Position numbers and translations under genes: made by a program
Assembly: GCF_001570365.1 (NCBI RefSeq)
Contig: NZ_BBYK01000050.1
Coordinates: 1-64,000, forward strand
Length of the DNA: 64,000 nt
Source of the DNA: Microtetraspora fusca
Lineage (GTDB): Bacteria > Actinomycetota > Actinomycetes > Streptosporangiales > Streptosporangiaceae
Direction: 5' to 3'
Shown here: in pieces, positions 17,861-25,814 of the stretch
How positions within the stretch are numbered: position 1 is the stretch's first letter
Layout: the number at the start of each line of letters is the position of its first letter
Notes under the pieces: generated by a model
Told to the model about the DNA's origin: nothing
The model's database searches: none
Seen by the model: the letters and a program-made list of their open reading frames with translations, nothing else

Positions 17861-18403
17861 ATGACTGGTTCCCTCCGCACCCGCCTGATCGCCGGCTCTC
17901 TCGCGGGGTTCGCCGTCATGGCCGGCGCCATCGGCGCCGCACCCGCCCAGGCCGCCCCCGCGGAGAACGGTCGCGCCGCGCAGGCCGTCGTGCAGACCGG
18001 TTGGCTCTCCGCCGACGCCGCGCTGACGATCGCCGACGCCGCGATGAAGGAGGCCGTCAAGCAGAAGCAGCGCGTCACGGTGGTGATCGTCGACCGATCC
18101 GGCGCGACCCGGCTCGTGCTGAAGGGCGACGGCGCGGGCCCGCAGACGGAGGAGTCGGCCCGGCGCAAGGCCTTCACCGCGGTCTCCTTCGGCAGGACGA
18201 CCAGCGAGCTGGGCAAGGGCGTGACCGGCGGGGGCCCGACCATCGCCGACATCCCGGGCACCCTCTTCCTCGGCGGCGGCGTGCCCGTCGCCTCCGGCGG
18301 CGCCCCCATCACGGGCATCGGCGTCGGCGGAGCGCCGAGCGGCGACATCGACGAGGCCATCGCCCAGGCGGGCCTCAAGGCCGTCGCCGGCCGGCTCCGC
18401 TGA
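17861..18403 (+). CDS. Secreted HbpS/GlcG-family haem-binding protein
   Basis: This is a 180-aa exported protein with a signal peptide ending APAQA around residue 32, followed by the GlcG/HbpS domain: helix LTIADAAMKEAVKQKQRVTV, the strand IVDRSGATRLVLKGDGAG, and the glycine-rich GGGVPVASGGAPITGIGVGG. In Streptomyces reticuli HbpS binds haem and iron, senses redox stress and modulates the SenS kinase. Here the kinase and regulator genes lie divergently next to it, which repeats that layout. The start ATG is preceded by GGAG. Haem binding itself is inferred from family only. Confidence 0.88.
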   Translation: MTGSLRTRLIAGSLAGFAVMAGAIGAAPAQAAPAENGRAAQAVVQTGWLSADAALTIADAAMKEAVKQKQRVTVVIVDRSGATRLVLKGDGAGPQTEESARRKAFTAVSFGRTTSELGKGVTGGGPTIADIPGTLFLGGGVPVASGGAPITGIGVGGAPSGDIDEAIAQAGLKAVAGRLR

Positions 18404-18518
18404 GAAGCCCGCCGCGAACGGTCGGCGAGTGGGAGAACGGTCACGCATGACACCGTTGAGGCGCCGGACGACACGGGTCGTCCGGCGCCGCGTCCGATGG
18501 TGGGAGCGCGGAAGAACG

Positions 18519-19199
18519 ATGTGGATGAAGCGCCGGGCGATCCTGGTCTCCGGGCTCGGCCTGCTGCTCGCGGCCTGTGGCGGCCGCACGGTGAGAGGAG
18601 AGAGTGTGCTCAACGAGGAACTGCTGGCGCGCGCCGGGCGCGGTGACGCCGCGGGCGTCCGGGACGCGCTCGCGTCCGGGGCCGACGTCGAGGCCCGCGA
18701 TGGGCTGGGCCGTACCGCCCTGCTGCTCGCCGCGGCGGCCGACCACGTCGAGGTCGCCGACGTGCTGGTCGCGGCCGGCGCGGACCCGAACGCGCGGGAC
18801 TCCCGGCTCGACACGCCCTGGCTGGTCACCGGCGTCACCGGAAGCGTCGCGATGCTGAACGCCCTCCTGCCCGCCGACCCCGACCTGACCGTACGCAACC
18901 GCTACGGAGGCGTCTCCCTCATCCCCGCCTGCGAGCGCGGGCACGTGGACTACGTCCGCGAGGTGCTGAAGACCGGCATCGACGTCAACCACGTCAACGA
19001 CCTCGGCTGGACCGGCCTGCTCGAGGCCGTCATCCTCGGCGACGGCGGCCCGCCCTACCAGGAGATCGTCCGGCTGCTCGTCGCCGCGGGCGCCGACGTC
19101 GACCTCGCCGACCGCGACGGCGTCACCCCGCTCGGCCACGCCGTCGCCAAGGGGCAGACCGCGGTGGCCGGCCTGCTCCGCGCCGCCGGGGCACACTGA
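18519..19199 (+). CDS. Ankyrin-repeat lipoprotein
   Basis: This 226-aa protein begins with a lipoprotein signal (KRRAILVSGLGLLLAAC, lipidated Cys20) and continues with four to five ankyrin repeats (for example GRTALLLAAAADHVEVADVL, then GADVDLADRDGVTPLGHAVA). Ankyrin lipoproteins or periplasmic ankyrins are often linked to catalases or haem stress proteins in bacteria, which fits the upstream HbpS-like gene 116 bases away. I chose ATG 18519; another ATG follows at 18525, and the frame is open upstream to 18429. Confidence 0.85.
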   Translation: MWMKRRAILVSGLGLLLAACGGRTVRGESVLNEELLARAGRGDAAGVRDALASGADVEARDGLGRTALLLAAAADHVEVADVLVAAGADPNARDSRLDTPWLVTGVTGSVAMLNALLPADPDLTVRNRYGGVSLIPACERGHVDYVREVLKTGIDVNHVNDLGWTGLLEAVILGDGGPPYQEIVRLLVAAGADVDLADRDGVTPLGHAVAKGQTAVAGLLRAAGAH

Positions 19200-19307
19200 C
19201 CCGCCGCCGGCGGCCGCGGCCTTGATGCTCGGCGCGCGGGCACCGCGAACCCGTTCAGGGGAAGGCGCCGTGCGGCCGCGCCCGCCGGTCGGCGAGAGCA
19301 TCGCGGG

Positions 19308-20582
19308 CTACCAGGCCTGTTGGACGCCGGGCTCGGGGGCGGGCAGGCCCGCCACCGGGCAGCCGTCGGTCGCCACGACCCGCCCGGCGTGCATCACCAT
19401 CAGGCGCCGGGGGTGCGCGGCCACCGCCTCGGCGACGCTCGCCGCCGCGACGGCGACGAGGTCGGCGCGGCTGCCCGGCTCCAGCCCATAGCGGTCCAGG
19501 CCCAGAGCGGCGGCGGCCTCCGTGGTGACGAGCGAGGCCGCGACGCGCAGTTCGTCGTCGGTCATCAGATCGCCGCGCAGGCCGATGATCGTCGCCCGCT
19601 CCAGCATGTCGCCCGTGCCGTACGGCCACCACGCGTCGCGGATGTTGTCGGACCCGGCGAAGACCCGGACGCCCGCCTCGCGCAGTCGCAGCACCGGCGG
19701 CATCGACCCGGCGGGGCCGTTGGTGAGGATGGACACGCCCGCGGCCGCGAGCGCCGAGGCCGTACGGGCGAGCGTGGCGTCGGCGACCTCGCCCAGGCAG
19801 TAGGCGTGGCTCACCGTCACGCGGCCACCCAGGCCGAGCGCGGCGGTGCGGGCGGCGATGTCCCGCAGCTGCCCGGCCCCGATCTCCCCCGGATCATGCA
19901 GGTGGATGTCGACGCCGACGCCGTGCCGCTCGGCGAGCCCGAAGACGACGTCGAGCTGCCCGTCCACGTCGCCGTCGAAGCCGTGCGGGTCGAGGCCGCC
20001 GACGAGGTCGGCGCCGTCGCGCAGCGCCGCGTCCAGCAGATCGGGCACGCCGGGCGCGGTGGTCACCCCGCTCTGCGGAAACGCGACGATCTGTACGGTC
20101 ATCAGGTCGCGGACGCGTTCGCGTACCTCGAGCACCGCGTGCAGGTTCGCCAGGCCGGCCTCGGGATCGACGTCGACGTGGGACCGGATGTGACCGGTGC
20201 CGTGCCCCACCATGCGATGGGCCAGCCGCAGGGCGCGCTCGGCGACCGGGACGGCGAGCCCCCGCCGGATCCGCAGCTCCGCCTCGACCCGCTCGCGGAT
20301 CGTGCCGCCGGGGATGTGCGGCTGCCAGGGCGCTCCGAGGAACGTCTTGTCCAGGTGGGAGTGGCCATCCACGAAGGCGGGGAGCAGCAGCGCGCCGCCT
20401 AGGTCCACACGACCGTCGCCGACATCTCCGGCCGCCCGGACGCCCTCGATGGGCGCCCCGCCATCCGAGGCGCGTTCGTGGATGGACGCGATGAGGCCGT
20501 CGCGGAGGAACACGTCGGCACGCCGGCCGTCCGGGAGCGTGACGTCGGCCAGCACCGAAGGGCGAGAACGGCTGCTCTGCAT
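19308..20582 (-). CDS. Second CodA-like amidohydrolase
   Basis: This 424-aa paralogue of the enzyme at 14413-15657 shares its motif order: FVDGHSHLDKTFLG, RSHVDVDPE, DIHLHDPGE, SHAYCLG and GSDNIRDAWWPYGTGDML. The first metal site HSHLD is closer to classic cytosine deaminases than the paralogue's HIHPD, so the two may act on different rings or on successive steps. The start is ATG 20582 after GGGAGAG. The promoter has the same 16-bp GntR box. It lies next to the cyanate operon, so released urea- or cyanate-type nitrogen may be used there. Confidence 0.87.
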   Translation of the reverse strand: MQSSRSRPSVLADVTLPDGRRADVFLRDGLIASIHERASDGGAPIEGVRAAGDVGDGRVDLGGALLLPAFVDGHSHLDKTFLGAPWQPHIPGGTIRERVEAELRIRRGLAVPVAERALRLAHRMVGHGTGHIRSHVDVDPEAGLANLHAVLEVRERVRDLMTVQIVAFPQSGVTTAPGVPDLLDAALRDGADLVGGLDPHGFDGDVDGQLDVVFGLAERHGVGVDIHLHDPGEIGAGQLRDIAARTAALGLGGRVTVSHAYCLGEVADATLARTASALAAAGVSILTNGPAGSMPPVLRLREAGVRVFAGSDNIRDAWWPYGTGDMLERATIIGLRGDLMTDDELRVAASLVTTEAAAALGLDRYGLEPGSRADLVAVAAASVAEAVAAHPRRLMVMHAGRVVATDGCPVAGLPAPEPGVQQAW

Positions 20583-20642
20583 AGGGGCTCTCCCGGGGCG
20601 TGAGGGTGGGCGATTCGGGCGTGCGGGATCGCGAACGCCTGT

Positions 20643-20658
20643 TACTGGTATACCAAAA
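20643..20658. promoter_or_regulatory. GntR operator at second amidohydrolase promoter
   Basis: TACTGGTATACCAAAA lies about 60-76 bases upstream of the amidohydrolase start. It is the exact reverse complement of the 16-bp box at 15677-15692, five kilobases away. Confidence 0.75.
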
Positions 20659-20732
20659 TCCAGGCTAGCCGGTCCCCGGGACGACCGGTCACCACCCGGA
20701 CGCGCGGCATGTGGATCTCCCGCCGCCTCCAC

Positions 20733-21638
20733 TCAGGCGGGGGCGTAGCCCCGGGCGCGGACGTGGTCGGCGACAACCGCGGCGAAGGCGCGGGCGGCGG
20801 CGCTCTGGTAGGCGTTTTCGCGCCGGAGCAGGGTGACGGTGCGGGTGGGCAGCGCCGGCGCGAGCGGGATCGGGCGCAGGGCCGGGTGGTCGTGGGTGAC
20901 TGCGTCGGGGAGGACGGTGGCGACGGAGCCGCGCTGGACGATCTCGATCAGGGCCTGGACGGAGTTGGCCTCCACCACGACGCGCGGGCTGACGCGCTGC
21001 CGCCTGAAGTACGCGTCGATGTGCCCTCGGGTGGCGAACTCGCCGCTGAGGAGCGCGAGCCGGCGCTTGGCGAGATCATGGGCGGGCATCGGCCGGACCT
21101 GCTCGCCGTCGGAGTGGTCGGCGCCGACCACGAGACTGAGCGTCTCCGTGAACAGCGCCGTGCCGCTGACGCCGGGCAGGTGCTGGCCGTCGAACGCGAT
21201 CCCGAGATCGAGCTCGTCGGCCAGCAACCCCGATTCGATGTGGTCCTGCGTCATGTCCTTGACGTCCAGGGTGATGCCGGGGTGGCGGGCGTGCATCTCC
21301 GCGATCAGCGGCCCGACGAGATAGGCGGTGAACGTCGGGGTCACCGCCAGCCGCAGGCTGCCGCGGGAGAGGTCGGCCACATCGACGACGGCGCGTTCGG
21401 CCGCGCTCAGGTCCCGCAGGGCGCGCCGGGCATAGTGGACGTACGCCTCGCCGGCGTCGGTGAGCCGTACGCTGCGGCCGCTCCGGTCCAGCAGTTGCAC
21501 CCCCACGACGCGCTCAAGCTGCTTGATCTGCTGAGACAGGGTGGGCTGCGAGACCCGCAGATCCTCGGCGGCGCGGGTGAAGTTGCCGTGCTCGGCCACG
21601 GCGATCAGATAGCGCAGATGACGCAGTTCTGGGGCCAC
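20733..21638 (-). CDS. cynR: LysR-type regulator, CynR-like
   Basis: This 301-aa LysR-family activator has a typical N-terminal winged helix (HLRYLIAVAEHGNFTRAAEDL, then VSQPTLSQQIKQLE) and a C-terminal periplasmic-binding-like effector domain starting LRLAVTPTFTAYLVGPL, which closely resembles CynR. It is divergent from carbonic anhydrase and cyanase genes, the same layout as cynR-cynTS in E. coli, where CynR responds to cyanate. A 19-bp inverted repeat lies just upstream of its start. The gene symbol rests on sequence type plus context. Confidence 0.87.
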   Translation of the reverse strand: MAPELRHLRYLIAVAEHGNFTRAAEDLRVSQPTLSQQIKQLERVVGVQLLDRSGRSVRLTDAGEAYVHYARRALRDLSAAERAVVDVADLSRGSLRLAVTPTFTAYLVGPLIAEMHARHPGITLDVKDMTQDHIESGLLADELDLGIAFDGQHLPGVSGTALFTETLSLVVGADHSDGEQVRPMPAHDLAKRRLALLSGEFATRGHIDAYFRRQRVSPRVVVEANSVQALIEIVQRGSVATVLPDAVTHDHPALRPIPLAPALPTRTVTLLRRENAYQSAAARAFAAVVADHVRARGYAPA

Positions 21639-21646
21639 GACACCAA

Positions 21647-21665
21647 CTATAGGCGCGACCTATAG
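21647..21665. promoter_or_regulatory. LysR-type operator for the cyanate operon
   Basis: CTATAGG, five bases, CCTATAG forms a perfect inverted repeat 8 bases upstream of the CynR-like start. It contains the T-N11-A pattern of LysR boxes. A second short dyad, ATGCA-N5-TGCAT, lies at 21698-21712 nearer the carbonic anhydrase gene. Confidence 0.7.
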
Positions 21666-21761
21666 AGGTCATGGCTGTTTCGTCTTGGACACTATCGATG
21701 CACGTCATGCATGGTGGATGACGTCAGACAAGGAGACCTGCCCCAACCGAAGGGAGGGACC

Positions 21762-22367
21762 GTGCAGGACCTCGAACAGGGGGTCGCGCGTTTCCGGCGG
21801 GACGTCTTCCCCGCCAAAACGGAGCTGTTCACGCGCCTGGCGACCACCCACCGACCCGCGACCCTGTTCATCAGTTGCTCGGACGCCCGCGTGGTGCCCG
21901 AGCTGATCACCCAGAGCGAGCCCGGCGAACTGTTCGTCATCCGTACCGCCGGCAACCTCGTGCCCGCCTACGCCCCCGGCTCCGCCGACGGCGTCGCCGC
22001 CGGCATCGAGTACGCCGTCGCCGTACTGGACGTCTCGGACATCGTGGTATGCGGGCACTCCGGCTGCGGCGCGATGACCGCCGTGGCCGACGGCCTCGAC
22101 CCCGCCGCGCTGCCGGCGGTCGCCGGGTGGCTGCGGCACGCGGACGCCTCCCGGGCGCGCACCACCGCGGAGGGCGGCGCGGGCACGGTGGCCGCTCTGG
22201 TTCGCCAGAACGTGCTCGCGCAACTGGCGAACCTGGCCACCCACCCCTCGGTGGCACGGGCCCTGGCCGGCGAGACGGTCGCCCTGCACGGCTGGATCTA
22301 CGACATCGGCACCGGGACCGTGGAGGAACTGGACGCCACCGGCCGCCCCTCCGCTCTCGCGGTCTGA
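21762..22367 (+). CDS. cynT: Beta-carbonic anhydrase of the cyanate operon
   Basis: This 201-aa enzyme interconverts CO2 and bicarbonate and keeps bicarbonate available for cyanase. Zinc ligands are visible as Cys39 (FISCSDARVVPELI, with the Asp41/Arg43 dyad), His99 and Cys102 (CGHSGCGAM). These agree with the positions in E. coli CynT. I chose the GTG at 21762, preceded by GGGAGGG, because it aligns the N-terminus with CynT; an open frame reaches 21711. It is the first gene of the cyn operon, divergent from the CynR-like gene. Confidence 0.92.
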   Translation: MQDLEQGVARFRRDVFPAKTELFTRLATTHRPATLFISCSDARVVPELITQSEPGELFVIRTAGNLVPAYAPGSADGVAAGIEYAVAVLDVSDIVVCGHSGCGAMTAVADGLDPAALPAVAGWLRHADASRARTTAEGGAGTVAALVRQNVLAQLANLATHPSVARALAGETVALHGWIYDIGTGTVEELDATGRPSALAV

Positions 22368-22449
22368 CCCGCCCCACGCATGAGGTCCCGCCGCCGTCCG
22401 GCGCCTCGGGATCGACACCCACCACCCGTACACGGAAGGAACCACTCCC

Positions 22450-22920
22450 ATGGCACACGCCCAGTTGGACCCCGGCGCCCGTCAGGCTCTGGCCGCCGTC
22501 GCCGTCGAGGCCAAGACGAACAAGGATCTGACCTGGCAGCAGATCGCCGACGCCGCCGGCCTGTCGGTCGCCTTCGTCACCGCCGCCGTGCTCGGCCAGC
22601 ACGCCCTGCCCGCGGACGCGGCGAAGGCGGTCGCCGGGCTGCTCGGCCTGGACGACGACGCGGTGACGCTGCTGCAGACCGTCCCGACCCGCGGCTCCAT
22701 CGGCGGCGCCGTCCCCACCGACCCGACGATCTACCGCTTCTACGAGATGCTCCAGGTCTACGGCACCACCCTGAAGGCCCTCGTCCACGAGCAGTTCGGT
22801 GACGGGATCATCAGCGCGATCAACTTCAGGCTCGACGTGCAGAAGGTCGCCGATCCCGAGGGCGGCGAGCGCGCCGTCATCACCCTCGACGGCAAATACC
22901 TGCCCACCAAGCCCTTCTGA
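22450..22920 (+). CDS. cynS: Cyanate hydratase (cyanase)
   Basis: This 156-aa enzyme converts cyanate and bicarbonate to carbamate and CO2, releasing ammonia. The catalytic residues Arg96, Glu99 and Ser122 stand at exactly the E. coli positions ([12 protein letters not shown] and GIISAINF). The N-terminal helical DNA-binding-like domain and C-terminal closing [10 protein letters not shown] are complete. It lies 82 bases after cynT and 118 bases before a deaminase gene, all on the + strand. The set turns cyanate, probably from urea or carbamoyl decay or from heterocycle breakdown, into usable nitrogen. Confidence 0.97.
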   Translation: MAHAQLDPGARQALAAVAVEAKTNKDLTWQQIADAAGLSVAFVTAAVLGQHALPADAAKAVAGLLGLDDDAVTLLQTVPTRGSIGGAVPTDPTIYRFYEMLQVYGTTLKALVHEQFGDGIISAINFRLDVQKVADPEGGERAVITLDGKYLPTKPF

Positions 22921-23038
22921 CCCGATCTCCGAGACCGGGGCGGGCCGGGCGGGTCTCCTTCACATCCATCAGGCCCACCCCACCGTTCGTTTTCCGCCAT
23001 CTGTCGGCGGGCCCCGTTTCCCACATGGAGGACGTCCC

Positions 23039-23536
23039 ATGGACTTCGCACAGCGCACCATCGACCTCGCCCGCAGCAACGTCACCGAGGGCGGCCGTCC
23101 GTTCTCGACCGTCATCGTCAAGGACGGCGAGATCCTGGCCGAGAGCGCGAACAAGGTCGCCCAGACCTCCGACCCGACCGCGCACGCCGAGATCCTCGCC
23201 ATCCGCGAGGCGTGTACGAAGCTGGGCACCGAGCACCTGGTCGGCACGACCGTCTACGTCCTCGCCCACCCCTGCCCGATGTGCCTGGGAGCGCTGTACT
23301 ACTGCTCTCCGGACAAGGTCGTCTTCCTCACCACGCGCGACGCCTACGAGCCCCACTACGTGGACGACCGCAAGTACTTCGAACTCGGGACCTTCTACGC
23401 GGAGTTCGCCAAGGACTGGGACGAGCGGCGCCTGCCGATGCGCTACGAGCCGCACGAGGCCGCCGTGGACGTCTACCGCCTGTGGCAGGAGCGCAACGGC
23501 GGCGAGCGGCGCGTGGCGGGCGTTCCCACCGCATAG
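23039..23536 (+). CDS. Nucleoside/nucleobase deaminase (CMP/dCMP deaminase fold)
   Basis: This 165-aa zinc enzyme belongs to the cytidine deaminase superfamily, with HAE (His49, Glu51) and PCPMC (Cys79, Cys82) motifs. Guanine deaminases, tRNA adenosine deaminases and nucleoside deaminases share this size. The start ATG is preceded by GGAGGA. Its position at the end of the cyanase operon, between two CodA-like loci, suggests a base-salvage or degradation role rather than tRNA editing; the C-terminal tail LWQERNGGERR is not of TadA type. Confidence 0.85.
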   Translation: MDFAQRTIDLARSNVTEGGRPFSTVIVKDGEILAESANKVAQTSDPTAHAEILAIREACTKLGTEHLVGTTVYVLAHPCPMCLGALYYCSPDKVVFLTTRDAYEPHYVDDRKYFELGTFYAEFAKDWDERRLPMRYEPHEAAVDVYRLWQERNGGERRVAGVPTA

Positions 23537-23654
23537 CGGTCGGCGCCGGGGCGGCGCCGGGCGATCCGACCTGCCGGCAATCCGCCATCGGATGACTTGG
23601 CGGGCGGCTACCGACGGCGAATCGCAAGCAGCTCCGGGAGGCGAGCCGGCCGGC

Positions 23655-24152
23655 TCATCCCTGCCCGGGTCCGACCGATGTTCCGGAGGGCGGCACGGCG
23701 GCCCCCATCGCCGACGCGACCTTCCGCATGATCCGCGTCATGGACGTCAACTCTTCCGGGCTGAAGTGGTCGATCAGGAAGGCGCGGACGACGGCCAGGT
23801 GACCCGGCGCGGTCTTCTCCAGGCAGCGCACTCCCTCACTGGTGAGCACCGCCATGACGCCCCGCTCGTCCGAGGGGCAGGCGACCCGCTCGACCAGCCC
23901 GATCTTCTCGAGCTGGCCGACCTGGTACGTGAGCCCGCTCTTGGAGACGACCACCAGGCGGGCCAGCTCGGTCATCCGCATCCGCTGGTCCGGGGCGGAC
24001 GAGAGCCGGGCGAGGATCTCGTACTGCGGGTGGGTCAGCCCCGAGTCGGCCTTGAGCTGTTCCTCGATTCGGCGTTCCAGCAGGTGCGACGCGGTCAGGT
24101 AGGCCAGCCAGGCGTCCATCTCCCGCGCGTTGAGCCAAGGGGGTTCCGTCAC
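23655..24152 (-). CDS. MarR-family transcriptional regulator
   Basis: This 165-aa regulator has the MarR winged-helix core: LTHPQYEILARLSSAPDQRM, recognition helix SKSGLTYQVGQLEKIGLVER and the wing sequence CPSDERGVMAVLT. It is divergent from a DoxX gene. Two near-identical 14-bp palindromic sites lie between them, so it likely represses both. MarR/DoxX pairs often respond to quinones, hypochlorite or thiol stress, but the protein has only one Cys in the wing region (CPSDE), the ligand is unknown, and redox sensing is a guess. Confidence 0.92.
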   Translation of the reverse strand: MTEPPWLNAREMDAWLAYLTASHLLERRIEEQLKADSGLTHPQYEILARLSSAPDQRMRMTELARLVVVSKSGLTYQVGQLEKIGLVERVACPSDERGVMAVLTSEGVRCLEKTAPGHLAVVRAFLIDHFSPEELTSMTRIMRKVASAMGAAVPPSGTSVGPGQG

Positions 24153-24170
24153 TCCCCCAGTCTACGGTTT

Positions 24171-24213
24171 GTTCAAATTTGAACCAGCCGCTAGGTTTGG
24201 TGCAAATTCGAAC
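24171..24213. promoter_or_regulatory. Twin MarR operators in divergent promoter
   Basis: GTTCAAATTTGAAC (24171-24184) is a perfect 14-bp palindrome. GTGCAAATTCGAAC (24200-24213) is a second copy matching 12 of 14 bases, with centres 29 bp apart. The first covers the regulator promoter and the second lies close to the DoxX start. Confidence 0.8.
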
Positions 24214-24225
24214 GAAAGGACCTCC

Positions 24226-24645
24226 ATGCTCGCGCGGATTCGACCCGTCGCCCTGCTGATCGGCCGGGTCGGCATCGGGATCATCTTCCTCGTCCACGGC
24301 TGGCAGAAGCTCACGACCATGGGCTTGTCCGGCACCACGGCGTTCTTCGAGCAGATCGGAATCCCCTTGCCCGGTCTGGCGGCGCCGGCGGTCACCGTGC
24401 TGGAGCTGGCCGGCGGCGCCGCCCTCATCCTCGGCGCCGCCCTGCCGGTCGTCGGGACCCTGCTCGCGCTCGACATGCTCGGCGCGATCGCCTTCGTCCA
24501 CGGCGGGAACGGCTTCACGGTGGACAAGGGCGGCTACGAGTTCGTCCTCGCCCTCGCCGTGGCGGCCCTGGCGATCGGCTTCAGCGGAGGCGGGACGCTC
24601 GCCCTCGACGCCCTCTGGGGGAGGCGCGGCCGGTCGGGCGCGTGA
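24226..24645 (+). CDS. DoxX-family membrane protein
   Basis: This 139-aa protein has four membrane helices and the DoxX signature near the start (LIGRVGIGIIFLVHGWQKL). Members form part of membrane-associated oxidoreductase complexes that guard against thiol or quinone stress. I chose ATG 24226, after AAAGGACCTCC; the frame is open from 24130 but that would run through both operators. It is divergent from, and probably controlled by, the MarR regulator. A strong terminator follows 10 bases after the stop. Confidence 0.88.
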   Translation: MLARIRPVALLIGRVGIGIIFLVHGWQKLTTMGLSGTTAFFEQIGIPLPGLAAPAVTVLELAGGAALILGAALPVVGTLLALDMLGAIAFVHGGNGFTVDKGGYEFVLALAVAALAIGFSGGGTLALDALWGRRGRSGA

Positions 24646-24655
24646 GACGAACCGC

Positions 24656-24707
24656 GACGGCCTCCGATTGTCGTGACGATTTCTCCACGACAACCGGAGG
24701 CCGTCTT
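24656..24707 (+). terminator. Strong intrinsic-type terminator after doxX
   Basis: A 20-bp stem (24656-24675 with 24686-24705), broken by one A-C mismatch and closed by a 10-base loop, is followed by TT. It starts 10 bases after the DoxX stop codon. The stem is long enough to end transcription even without a T-run. Confidence 0.8.
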
Positions 24708-24980
24708 ATCGATCAAGCCCGGCCCGTGTGAGCCACACGGGCAGTGGGCGGGCAGCGTCCCTGGATGCCACGGCGGGCCCGGCCGAGCGATTCTCGGGCG
24801 AGCCGCGCACGGCGTACGAGCCGGCGCCCGCCTCGACATGGCCGGCCGGAACATCGCGACCACCGGGCGAACCGAATGCCTGCCCCGGGTGAGGTGAGAG
24901 TCCCGGCCGCGCGCCGTGCCGAGCACTCGGACGGCCTTCCTGGCCGAAGTCGCGACCGTGGCCCCGGCTCCCTCGCCGCG

Positions 24981-25023
24981 TGACGGCCGTCACATATGCT
25001 CGTCCCTGTCCTGACCAGGGACG
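24981..25023 (+). promoter_or_regulatory. Palindrome and hairpin upstream of PAP2 gene
   Basis: TGACGGCCGTCA (24981-24992) is a perfect 12-bp palindrome directly before a TATGCT -10-like element. An 8-bp stem follows: CGTCCCTG, seven bases, CAGGGACG (25001-25023). Together they suggest a repressed promoter with a structured 5' leader. Confidence 0.45.
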
Positions 25024-25133
25024 TCGGCTCTCCGCCGAGCGCGCTCTGCCATGAAGCCGTCCCGACGGACCTACGCGGTGTCGTGACGGCGTGGGCGAGG
25101 CGTCTCCGGCCCGATCCGCGACCAAGGAGTTCC

Positions 25134-25814
25134 GTGCTCGTCAAGCGTCTGCGTGTGCCGGCGGTCCTCGTCGTCGCGACGGGCCTGCTCGGGGTCGCCG
25201 CGCGTACGCCGCTGGTCACCGAGCACGACCTGCGCGCCGACGAGGCCGTGAAGACGCTGCGCACCCCGGCCCTGACGCTGATCGCCGACGCTCTCAACTA
25301 CGCCTTCATCCCCCTGGCCGGGTTCGCGACCGTCGTGCTCCTCGCGGTCACGCTCGCCCTGATGGGACGCGCCCGTACGGCCGTGCTCGTCACCCTGATC
25401 GTCACGATCGGCTGGGCCACCGGCTCGGTCTTCAAGCGGATCATCGCCCGGCCCCGCCCGCCGGCGGCGGGCCAGCTCGTCCACTTGATCGGTCACGACA
25501 GCTTTCCCAGCGGGCACGTCACCCTGACGCTCTCACTGGTCGTCGCCGCGGCCTTCCTCGCCGCCGGCACCCACCGCTTTTCCCTCGTCGTGTCCGTCGG
25601 GGCCGTCCTGGTGGTCGCGCAGGCGTTCGCGCGCGTGTATCTCGGCGTCCACTACCCCACCGACGTGATCGGCGGGATGCTGGCCGGCTCCGCCGGAACC
25701 TCGGCCGTCATCGCGCTGCGGGACAGCGTCGATCGCTGGCTCGGCCGGGTGCCGCTCCCCCTCGGGCGCCCGGCGGATCGACGGCGATCCGGGAACGCGG
25801 GCGACGACACCTGA
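25134..25814 (+). CDS. PAP2-family phosphatase (membrane)
   Basis: This 226-aa integral membrane phosphatase has the three PAP2 motifs: KRIIARPRPP, PSGH and ARVYLGVHYPTDV. The usual Ser of the third motif (SR) is Ala here, while the catalytic His of the GVHYP segment is kept. Likely substrates are undecaprenyl diphosphate or phosphatidic-acid-type lipids on the outer face of the membrane. The GTG at 25134 follows AAGGAG; an open frame extends to 24996. The next, broken gene overlaps its stop codon. Confidence 0.88.
   Translation: MLVKRLRVPAVLVVATGLLGVAARTPLVTEHDLRADEAVKTLRTPALTLIADALNYAFIPLAGFATVVLLAVTLALMGRARTAVLVTLIVTIGWATGSVFKRIIARPRPPAAGQLVHLIGHDSFPSGHVTLTLSLVVAAAFLAAGTHRFSLVVSVGAVLVVAQAFARVYLGVHYPTDVIGGMLAGSAGTSAVIALRDSVDRWLGRVPLPLGRPADRRRSGNAGDDT

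Larger units (their letters stand above)
24646..25133. other. Gene-free region between DoxX and PAP2 genes
   Basis: This 488-base stretch begins with a terminator hairpin and ends with dyads that probably belong to the PAP2 promoter (24981-25023). The middle part shows no coding signal I trust. Confidence 0.5.
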
